DNA from: Leptobrachium leishanense
Taxonomy: Eukaryota > Chordata > Amphibia > Anura > Megophryidae
Direction: 5' to 3'
Length of the DNA: 64,000 bases
NCBI GenBank assembly: GCA_009667805.1
Contig: CM019067.1
Span: 242,889,721 to 242,953,720 of the forward strand
Position numbers and translations under genes: made by a program. Below are positions 21,317 through 30,456 of the stretch, one piece after another. The notes beneath the pieces were generated by a model. The model saw only the letters and a list, made by a program, of their open reading frames with translations. It ran no database searches and was not told the DNA's origin. The number at the start of each line of letters is the position of its first letter. Position 1 is the stretch's first letter.

Positions 21317-22806
21317 TTACTGGTGCCCTCTGGCGTTTCCCGCTGGTGGAGTAGATAACAGTCCCTCTAGAGCTTTCAGCAGCCACTCAACTTTATCCCT
21401 CTCAGGCTTCCGGCCTTTACATTGCGCACGGAAATGGCCCATTTCTCCACAACCGAAACATCTCTTCCTCGAAAGTGGAGACACAGTTGCTTGTTGAGGT
21501 TCTAATAAGAGATTTGAACCAGACGCCACGGCAACTTCGGTCGTCTGCATACCTGTTAGGAACTTTTGCATCTCCCCCTGCATCTCGGTCACCTTCATCA
21601 ACACCCTGCACAGTTCAGCGTGCGCTTTCTGCAGTTCAGTTTGAGCTTCCTGTACCTTCTTTACAGTCTTAAACAACTCGCTTCGTTCGGAAGGGTTCGA
21701 TTCTTTGGCAGCCTTTTCGATGAATTTAAAACCCACTAACTGTTCCTGTTCATCCAGGTCAGATCCATAGGTGTCTAACGAGTCGTTTTCAGGCTGCAGA
21801 CCGTCGTTATATCTGGCAGGTTGTGCATAAGCCCTTTCTCCCCGTCTGAAGGATTTTTCTTCCAGCAGAGCCTCCTCCTCTCGTACAACTCGGATCAGTT
21901 CCAGGTACTTCAACTCTTGATTAACTGCTCTGCTTCTCAGCTGCATCATCACCGGATCTAACGGTTGAGAGCCCCTCAGGATCTGCTTTATTCGAATCTT
22001 ATCTACGTCAGCCGGTTTGGCCCCTTTCTTGAGAAGTATTTGGTGCAAAATCTTATCCAGGCGCCTCATGTAATCAATCATTCTCTCACCTCTCTTCTGA
22101 TAGGTATGTTCGTACTGATATACCAGTTCCGCTGCCTTTTCTGTTCGCCCAAAAACTTCTTCAAGAACGTTCAAATAATCCAAAGCAGTACAATCTTTTC
22201 TACTCAGTTTTAGGTTTCTCACCGCTTCTGACGCAGGTCCCTTTAAACTCTCGGTGATCCTTTGCTTTTTCTGGGCCTCAGGGACGTCCCACTCATCCAG
22301 TGCCTGCATCGCCTGTTCCACCCATTCCTCAAAGGTTTCTTCTCCCGCCGGAGTTGGTACGTTTCCTGTAAAGTTCCTTAACCGTCGATAACCGAAATTA
22401 GTGTGAGGAGGGCTTGTTTTCTGACATTTGGCCAGCAAATCTCCAATAGCCACGATAAATTCAGGCCCGATCATGGCCAACGGACTGGGCGCGGAAACAC
22501 CTGCGGATTCACCACGTGGCGCACTTGGCTGAATTAGTTGGACTTCCACCTCATCTTCTAGCTTCACGCTCGCGCCCCGAAAACATGCTGGAACACCTTT
22601 TCTCCATTCAAGAAGAACATGCGTGTGAGAGGTATCTGGGTTTTTCTTAATGTCCAGGATTAACCCCGATGATCTGGTGCTAGCGTGGCCACGGCCTGGC
22701 GAATCTGATCTTCGGCCCAAGTGTCTGCGGGAATATCCATGACTATGCAACATGCTAACTGACTACTGTGCTCCCCACACCATTCGGCAGCAGTGTCTGG
22801 ATCCAT
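21317..22806 (-). pseudogene. PNMA-like Gag of the gypsy element
   Basis: Structural capsid protein. The most plausible start is the ATG at 22804-22806 (MDPDTAAEWCGEH), after the primer site. The N-terminal part resembles the RRM-like domain of PNMA proteins. The middle has RRLRNFTGNVPTPAGEETF, EEWVEQAMQALDEW, ITESLKGPASEAVRNL and GERMIDYMRRLDKIL, the capsid signature shared by gypsy Gag and the domesticated PNMA/ZCCHC genes. A CCHC knuckle (CFGCGEMGHFRAQC) follows near the C-terminus. One frame break lies near 22690 in a G run; after it, more than 450 codons are open. Host PNMA genes are excluded by the flanking LTRs and pol. Confidence 0.88.
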
Positions 22807-22842
22807 ATTTAACCCTTTAGATGCGGTTTTTCCAGAGACTGG

Positions 22843-22862
22843 ATCCCGGAAACGAGCCCCCA
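22843..22862 (-). promoter_or_regulatory. Primer-binding site, tRNA-Pro-like
   Basis: Minus-strand TGGGGGCTCGTTTCCGGGAT begins two bases after the 5' LTR. The tRNA-Pro primer site known from gammaretroviruses is the same apart from two extra T in the middle. Its position is right for a PBS; the tRNA assignment is inference. Confidence 0.65.
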
Positions 22863-22864
22863 CG

Positions 22865-23990
22865 TGTAGCGCTCACTCCCGGAGGAGCCGCTGAAATTAA
22901 ACCACGGGTCAGTCTCCCCGCACTAGGGAATAAATATACTCCAACACCGCTGTAAGTTTTACAAGTTAAAAGGTTTACTAAAAAGGTTTGCAGCTCTTGA
23001 GACACGGTATATGCAGGAATATTTACAGTACTTTCGTAACACGATAAACGCGTAGCGGTAAAAGAAACGAAAACACGAGGGCTTCGTATTTTCGGAAAAA
23101 GAAAACCCCGACCGAGCAGAAATTTAAACGATACGAAATTCGAGGAAAAACCGCGTAGCGGGACACAATAAAATACACAGTTCTCGTATCACGGTAAACG
23201 CGCAGCGGGAAAAAAAAGGAAAAGGTGTTCGGAATGTAACTTTAACTTTGCCCCCTTGTCCCGATTCGGAAAAAGGAAACTGAGTCCTGCACAGGTTAAG
23301 TCCCAGAACATGAAGTGGTGTGTATTCGTGTGTATATGGTACCCGGGTACTTTTCAACTGGCCAGTGAGTTTACTTTAAGGATGTCTTCGACTAGTCAGT
23401 TGGGGCCCTGTGGGTTTCAGAAGGAAAACAGCAGCGTACGCTCTTATTTACATACGGCCTTGGGGGCCTCTCACCCATCCAGCGCAAGCTTGAGGTTCTG
23501 CTGACCCAGGACGTCTCTCCGCTCGATGTTGACTGGGGACGCCGACCACCGGATCTGTTGTCTGGCCTTCTGTCTGTCAGCCGCGACTCATCCAGCTTAC
23601 CGCCTGCTCCCCGCTTCAATCGACCGCGGTACTCCTTACTCGAGGGGTCTTCTCTCCTTCAACTGCACTCGGATAGTATAGAGGGTGATGTCTGTATCCC
23701 GCAAGGCTGGGTGACCCAATCCTAAGGCCCGATCCACTCTGTCTGCGCTCCGGCCTATCTTTTGGTCTCTCCCTCTCTGTGTGCATCCGCTCTCCTTTAC
23801 TCCCTGGCGCGCTCTGCCTGTTCTCCACGAGGTGCAGGATGTACAGTCTCTCCAAACCCACCCACTTCCTGTTTCTTCGCAAAGCATGCCGGGACATGTA
23901 GTTCGAATGTCCAGTGTCTCTAATCGCGATTGTCTCCATCTTGTGGCCAAAAATGAGTACTGCCACAGTAAATTTTAACACATCGCTACA
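22865..23990 (-). repeat. 5' LTR of the gypsy element, full length
   Basis: 1126 bp, TGTAGCGCTC to CATCGCTACA. It contains the roughly 508-bp segment missing from the other LTR, with repeated GCGTAGCGG / GCGCAGCGG blocks. Transcription would run leftwards. Confidence 0.95.
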
Positions 23991-24267
23991 CAATATTAAG
24001 TTTAAAAAAGTCTAAGCTAAAGAGGAGTCACGGTGGTTGCCCTGCAACATTGTTTAGTAGTAATACAAGGTGCCAATTTTAAGGAATGGTTCTCTTCATA
24101 AGAAAAAGCATGTTTTACAAAGCTTGTAGGCATTTGCTGAATAGCTCTTCATTTTTTATTATTATTACATGGTTGGGTTTAATTGCAGCCACAGAAAAAG
24201 CTCATTCATAGAACCACATGTAGAAGTGGAAATTAGCATTATTGGTAGTGGTTTGCTTGGTCCCTGT

Positions 24268-24739
24268 TTAACCCCTTCACTACCAAATGATTTTTTTCAG
24301 ACATCCCCTATCAGGAACCAATGTTTTGTTTGAAAAAATATTTTTTAATTTATTATACAGTAACAAATGTTTGGAAATATTCCCAGTGTATTTCTTACTG
24401 TCAAACCTATTTGGCAGGAAGATATCTCCATCTACTGGACCACTGGAATTGCTGCAGTTAGAACTGCAGCTTGTACCTCCGTGCCTTGTCAGCTTGGAAT
24501 CGTGCAATAAGGACATTGCTTAGGTGATTTTAACCAGTGTTAGCACCTTGGCCATAATGCCCACATGGCTAAAACTTTGGGGGCACCTTCTGGAGCCCAA
24601 AATCAAATGAAATTTGTTTGCAACAAACATATTTAATTTGCAATCATACAGCACAACCCCAGATCGTGTTAACACGATCTTGGCTGCCGTTTCTGCTACT
24701 GCTGATTGTGTGTGCATGATCACGGTAGTGTATGGTTAA
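24268..24739. mobile_element. TTAA MITE, CCCCTTCACTACC family
   Basis: TTAA 24268-24271 and 24736-24739. The left end CCCCTTCACTACC is intact; the right end CACGGTAGTGTATGG is eroded. The central palindrome has decayed (GATATCTCCATCTACTGG). Confidence 0.88.
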
Positions 24740-26901
24740 CAATTTCACTGCCACGCTCTTTTTGTTAAAAAATATGATCACAACATTTACTTGAGACATG
24801 AGATGTGCAGGTAACACTTAAATATAGGATAAAGTAGCCATTATGTATAAAGATTGTTATTCTGAGACCATTAAAACATCAAAATAACATAACGTTACTT
24901 ATTTTTATTTCTTAATGTATTCTTTTATCATTTTCGGTAATATTTTTTGTTGTGCTGGGATAAAACATGTTTTGCTGGGATGAAAGGTTCTAAACTGTAG
25001 AATGTGTCCCTTATCTTGCAAAATTTCAAACAGTATCTACATTATTTTCATGCAGGTAGAAATTATCTTTGTGTCAAATACAGTAAATGTGCTAAAGATA
25101 GATAATTAAAAAATGTCAGATAACTATGTAATATGTATTTGTAGTGTTCATAACGTGATTATTAGAAATGTAACTTCCAAAAAATATCATATAGAAGGCA
25201 ATGAAGGGCAATACACTCACAATACCAGGAGCAGAGGCAGTAGACAGGAAAGGTGCTAACAGGATCCAGAGTGGTCAACATTCCAGCAAAAGAAGATTTT
25301 GAAGAAATTTACAACAGCAGCATGCAATGTTTGATAAAGGCTGCTAGTCCAGTCGAAACTTTGTCTGCTGCTGTTAATGTAAATATCCAATAAATTTCCA
25401 CTGTCGGGACGGAGTGCCTGTCTTCCCAACTTTTTAATTTTCCAATTTTTAAAAAAAATAATAATATGTGTTTGTTACGTAATGCACAAATATGGAAATT
25501 ACAGTAACACCTTGTATCTGCACTGCACGGGGAATTCAGTAACCATAACAACTTAAGCCATAAGGCTGTACAGAAGTGAGTGAACCCAGAGCTATTCTGT
25601 CCTAGCACCGGTTGTTGTAATGAAGCAGTGAAGTTTGTTGATTTTTTTTTTAGAGCAGCAGGAGTCAGCATTTTGTAGCTTCTTTACAGTAGTAAGGGGT
25701 GCCAAGAGTGAGAACACAGAATTTTGTTTCTTCCATAGGAGAACACTAATCTTACGCTGCAAATCCTAAGCATTTGAAGGAAAAAGGGCTCTAATATTAA
25801 TTTTGTTTCCCCACACCATACACACATATTGTAAGGGTGCTTTTGCTAAATAAAGCATTTTATAATTAAAGCCACCTCCAGCCAGAAATGTCCCTTTAAC
25901 AATTTACTTATACATCTAGTTGTTTGGCAAATTGAATACAATAAGCTCTTTTAAAATCAAATTTATTGTAAAAATCAGCCTATAAGAATAATTATAATTT
26001 TTAATAAGAGTACAGTTGTTAGAATTAAGTATGGGTGATTTTACAACACATTACATCATCAAGCACCTGGCACTTGACGTGTATGTCAACATTCAGGCTG
26101 AAGTGTTTCTACAGTCCACAGGCATCTTGTAACCGCCACATTTCAAGACGCTAAATCACGTAGCCCTTCAGCCTCTAAATAATCTCTGCAAGCGCCAATC
26201 GTCCTAACATGCCAGCCATTTAAGAGGCTGGCGAATTTCTCAATTGCCGTATTATTCCCCACTGTTTTAATAGCGTGATCATCTATTAAAACACAAGTAA
26301 GCTGACCCCATGCAGCTGCCGTTGAGCATCTTACAACTATGAAGATTTGAGAAATGATCGTCTCTCTGTATTCATCTGCTATTGCGGTTAGTGCCATGTC
26401 CACATAACACCAAGTGCCAGGATATTCTGCTGAGCTGTGTGTGTGTTTCTGTAAAGATTGACCTTAAACTGTAACCAAGTGGTTTATAAGGCATTTCCAC
26501 CATACCCAGGGTTTGTAGGTCATTTCCCCACGGTACCTCATGGGCTGGCAGCCAAATGCAATACTTTTAGACTGGAAAAATGAAGTGCCTGTTGTGTTTG
26601 GATTCATTATGCCCTATGTTACATAAAAATTTGGGATAAATTATTGCCCTTTATTTACCGACGTACTGAATCCTGTGCATAATGTGAGCTTTCTGTGATA
26701 TAAATGTTTAAAGGGATATTCCAAACACCATATAAGCTTATTCCCCTTGCATAGGAGAATGACTTAATTTGAAGAAGAGGAGATACGTGGTTGGGTTATG
26801 AGTTGTTGGTAGCTGTCATTCTGTATAATGAAGATGCAACAAATGGAAACTTTCATTATTTTAATCTTTATTCTTCTTGGATAGGGCTTGGAAAAATCTG
26901 G
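24740..26901 (+). other. Intronic; mostly featureless, one CNE-like block
   Basis: 25285-25440 contains CCAGTCGAAACTTTGTCTG and CAATAAATTTCCACTGTCGG, resembling the 3' ends of amphibian retroelements (low confidence). 26100-26405 is listed separately as a candidate element. No host ORF. Confidence 0.4.
26100..26405. promoter_or_regulatory. Candidate conserved noncoding element
   Basis: About 300 bp of repeat-free, balanced-composition sequence containing AGGCTGGCGAATTTCTCAAT, TTTAATAGCGTGATCATC and CATGCAGCTGCCG (E-box). An ORF of 86 codons on the minus strand matches no family I know. GLI3 introns are established hosts of deeply conserved enhancers; assigning one here is inference. Confidence 0.3.
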
Positions 26902-26906
26902 GATAG

Positions 26907-27731
26907 TGTCACAATCAGTCACAAAGAGGGCACCTTGCACTCGCCAAGGAGAGACCCTGGTACATAGGAAAGCCCCAATATGCAGACAATACTGAGTAGA
27001 CAACCTAGGCCAGAGACTCTGCACGGTAAACAGAAGCCCTACTCTGAAAGACTGGTCTTTAGAGGTAGCCAGATCTGCTCTAAGGAAAATAATACAGCAG
27101 CGCCGTGCAGAGTCCAAGGACCTACAGACAAGACAGGAATATGCATAAGTACATATATCAACGGTACAGACAAGGAGCATCTAAATAGAAAAGTCAAGAA
27201 AAAGCCAGGAGTCAAAAACCAGAACGTATACCTTATACTGAAGCCAGGGATCCAGAACGAGGAGAGAGTCAGCCAGGCAAAAGGGTCAGAACCAGGTAAT
27301 ATCAGTCAGACATATAACATAACCAGACAAAGGAGAAACACTAGAACTATATACACAGAAATGACTGGACATGAACTAGAACCTGGACTAACTAAAGAAA
27401 CAGCAGACAGATAAGGAAATAAGACCAAAGAAATAAGGTAAACAAGAAAACACAAACTTGAACAGAATAAACAGTAGGGAGCTCTCAGGAACAAACACTC
27501 AGCAGGAATCAGGAACTGAAAGTGAACCAAAATGCAAGAGCAATGGGATAAGGGCCCATTGCAATATATAGGGAGGTGATCAGTCCACATCACCAGCAGG
27601 AGAGCTAACGAGGAAGCCACGTAGCCCCTGAGCTGCAACCCAGGGAAAGCAACACACAGAACCATAAGGGAAACACAGGCATAAAGAATACAGAGGTCAG
27701 GGGGACAGGGCTGGAACAGGGAAACATGACA
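26907..27731. mobile_element. Solo LTR, 825 bp, TSD GATAG
   Basis: TGTCACAATC to GAAACATGACA, flanked by exact 5-bp copies of GATAG (26902-26906, 27732-27736). The interior is purine-rich with no coding capacity of a known family. TG...CA ends with a 5-bp duplication indicate an LTR retroelement reduced by LTR-LTR recombination. Confidence 0.85.
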
Positions 27732-27809
27732 GATAGGTTCCAAGCAGTGGTCAAGTCTATTGGAGATATGGGAATGCAGTTCATGCACTATTTTAGCAAA
27801 GGGAACTTA

Positions 27810-28146
27810 GGCTGCGGTCACACGAGCGCACTGAGTGCATCCATGTGACCGCACTTCCCTGCATCCATCGTAACTTCGTGACGGCTTGACGAGGAGGGCC
27901 ACACATTGTAGCATGCGCATGAATTGAGCACGCTGCCGTCAGACTTGATTTCAGCCTCCTCGTCACAAAGCTACGACAGATGTAGACCGGGCTACAAAGC
28001 ACGATCCTACATAGGAGTGTCGCCCTTTGTAGTGCTGAGCGCACTAACTGTGTACAGCGAGGTGGCGACACGGGCATCAGAGTGGAAGGTACGTCCACTC
28101 TCATGGACGTTCCTTCTGTTCAAAGAAAGCTCGTGTGGCCGCAGCC
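27810..28146. mobile_element. MITE with GGCTGCGGTCACACGAGC ends, TSD TTA
   Basis: Perfect terminal inverted repeats GGCTGCGGTCACACGAGC / GCTCGTGTGGCCGCAGCC (one mismatch), with TTA on both sides (27807-27809, 28147-28149). TWA-type TSDs fit PIF/Harbinger. Relatives: 40373-40820, 49714-50841, 52296-53312, fragment 58350-58413. Confidence 0.93.
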
Positions 28147-28149
28147 TTA

Positions 28150-28605
28150 GTCCCCATTTGGCTGATATAAAGCAAAGATGCAATACATTTCTATTCTGAC
28201 AATTTTACAAAATTTCTGTATTGAATAGTTTTTCCAGGGTTTGAGTACATTGGGAATGACAATTTGTTAGAGCAATGGCATTCTCATTCATAAAGTAGCA
28301 CTGCAGTTCCTACAACATCCAGGTAATGTTTTTTCATGCCAGGGACTCTGAATGGACATCTTGGTGACTGTCCATGTTTATTTTTTAAAAAACGACTTTT
28401 GAATCCAAGGCTAGTATAGACATAAACAGGGGTCTGGTAAAGTCACCAACTCCATAGTCTTCAATGGCTCCTGTGCTTACTAGAGCACTGGATATCTTTA
28501 CATCTAGCTATCTGAGTCTTGTAATTTCTACCTGCGTTTTATATATTTGATTGCTTCTATTCCTGGAACATTTTGTCTCCCTTGCATTATTACTATATTA
28601 TTATC
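28150..28605 (+). other. Intronic, no feature recognised
   Basis: AT-rich DNA with no ORF, transposon end or repeat I can support. Confidence 0.5.
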
Positions 28606-28850
28606 TTAACCCCTCCACTAACCCCTTCCATAAAACAATTAGAAGTACAACTGTCAGGAACTACTGCCATTTATAGGAAAATCACTTTTTAAACAAATTA
28701 TATTGTGAAATATCAATGTGGTTATTTACAATGTCTTTTTGACTTTGGTCAAGGCAGATGGTACAATCTGCTGGCCAAAAAAAGCAAGATTGCAGTTGGT
28801 ACTCCATGCTGAAATAGCTGGGGATCTGTGTTTTAGAAACAGAGTCTCAG

Positions 28851-30240
28851 TGTCAGGGTGTTGGGATGTTTAGTAACCAAAGTTGCCCAGGCAGAATGAG
28901 AGTCCAAAACGTGGTACAGTGGGGTAAGACAATAAGGGCCACATTACAATCTTGTTGCTATGCTAACGTTAGGGCTCACTAGCGTGAGTATTAACGTTAG
29001 CCGCGGTGTCTACCGCATATTACAATCCAAACGTAAACAGGTTAAATAACCCGTTTGCATTTGGTACCGTGAGCATTTCAGCGCGAGGTTACTGTACTTT
29101 GTGCTCCCTATACTTAACATGGGGAGCGCAAAGTGTTAATCAGTGTAAGGATTACAAAATCCTAACGCTGACTACCTTCCGGCTCTGGTTAGCAGAAAGT
29201 TAACCAGAGCCAGGACTTGGTGTTAACGGATTCTGTTTCTCTAGAATCCGTTAACACCATCCAAAAAAAATCTCCTATCCCGTGGCAAGGACCGTGGCTC
29301 CAACCACCTCCTCCGTCCAGCGGGAGCAAGAAGAGACTGGGGGAAAAAGACCCCCAGTCTCTCCCTGCGTATCACTACGCTGACCGCCGGATCTCGCAAG
29401 GCAAGATCCGGCAGGTCATGTGACCACCGGCGTCTGGCTCAATGGAGTCCTATGGACTCCATCGAGTGGATGCTCGTGGCTGCGCTCAGTGCTGCCGGAT
29501 GCATTCAGGGGTGTAGCGCGCGGTAACAATGCAGGCAGCTTTTTAAGCGACTGCATTGTAATTCCACGTTAAAACGGGGGCGGTAGGGAGAAAACTGTGG
29601 GCGCAGTTTTTTCTTCCTACCTTCCCCGTTTTAGCTTGGAGATTGTAATGTGGCCCTAAGAGAGGTCAATAACGGTCTGGGTTGGGGCATGCGGCAAGGA
29701 GCTGAGGTCAGAAAGGCCAAAGGGAACTGGTACATGTAGATGTTTAAGGAGATATTAGAAACACATTGAGAGGAGTGGAAACAACGTTGTAGCAAAGGTG
29801 AAGTGACCTGTGAGCCATATATATAGGCAGGTGAGTCTGCCACACCTGTGGCCAGGCACACCCCTGCTCTCCATTGGCTGCTAAATGGAAGGGAGGAAGC
29901 CCTCCCCTCAGCTAGACCCAGAGAATCCCCAGTGAGCACAAGCCATGCCCCTGATGCATCATAGGGAAACCAAAGCCTCCGACGCCATCTTGGCTCCACG
30001 CCCCCAGCCAAGCAGAGCCACACCACTGCCGGGAAGGCTGGCCATCGGGGAAGGACCTGGCAGTCGGGTCCACAGCGCGGGGCCACTACCACCATTGTCC
30101 GGGAGGGAGTACCCAAGCAACGCTGGCACCCGCAGAACCCCCAGGCAACTGGTCTGAGTTGCTGAGGGCGTTCCATGGGTCATACAGGGCAGCACCTGGT
30201 AAGCGCTAGAGGCGGTGGTGCGTGGCCGCAGGCCGTGACA
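28851..30240. mobile_element. Solo LTR (about 670 bp) carrying a MITE
   Basis: TGTCAGGGTG to GGCCGTGACA, flanked by CTCAG and CCCAG (4 of 5 bases match). After removing the MITE at 28936-29656 about 670 bp remain, with GC-rich 29940-30240. No internal coding region, so a solo LTR is inferred. ORFs at 29631-30195 are shadows. Confidence 0.7.
28936..29656. mobile_element. GGGCC-type MITE, TSD TAA (Harbinger-like)
   Basis: GGGCCACATTACAATC / GATTGTAATGTGGCCC are perfect inverted repeats flanked by TAA (28933-28935, 29657-29659). The interior has internal hairpins (GGTGTTAACGGATTCT with its inverse, CCGGATCTCGCAAGG). It belongs to the group including 10410-11075 and the left part of 58975-59869. 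Confidence 0.94.
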
Positions 30241-30456
30241 CCCAGCTGTTAAAAGTATTTTAGCACATAGGCTGTCCTGTTGCTAAACATTTTGCAGGAC
30301 AATCTGGAGCAGATTTGCAAAGGAATTTCGTTTGCAATAAATGAAATTTCTTTACATTGTTCAAGACGTAGTACTCATCAAGTATACTCTTTATAAGGGC
30401 ACTGACATGTGCTTTTGAAGATCAGGTATACTTGATCTTGGTAGTAAAGTTGTCAA

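Larger units (their letters stand above)
17913..23990 (-). mobile_element. Ty3/gypsy LTR retrotransposon with PNMA-like Gag, lacking RT/RNase H
   Basis: It is flanked by a 4-bp duplication CAAT (17909-17912, 23991-23994). Both LTRs run TGTAGCGCTC to CATCGCTACA. Reading on the minus strand: 5' LTR, tRNA-Pro-like primer site, gag with a CCHC knuckle, a linker with broken frames, aspartic protease, integrase (HHCC and D,D,E), acidic Pol tail, polypurine tract, 3' LTR. The reverse transcriptase and RNase H expected between protease and integrase are absent: protease-linker sequence runs straight into the integrase zinc finger near 20262-20285. The LTRs differ by about two changes in shared sequence, so the insertion is young, but it cannot be autonomous. 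Confidence 0.95.
28606..30456. mobile_element. Eroded TTAA MITE interrupted by a solo LTR
   Basis: TTAA at 28606-28609 then CCCCTCCACTAACC. The right part (30300-30456) has the family's ATTTCGTTTGCAATAAATG block and ends GGTAGTAAAGTTG. The family's central blocks (GCAGATGG ... CTGGCC, 28753-28776) are recognisable. The right TTAA is lost. Confidence 0.7.

Noticed and set aside
21317..22806. A host domesticated PNMA gene
   Set aside because: Flanked by LTRs, PBS, protease, integrase and a polypurine tract, so it is the gag of a retrotransposon, not a host gene.
26143..26403. 86-codon ORF as a gene
   Set aside because: No recognisable domain or splice structure; better explained as chance in a conserved-looking noncoding block.
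29631..30195. 181-codon ORF
   Set aside because: Lies in GC-rich solo LTR sequence and runs over its boundary with the MITE; no domain.
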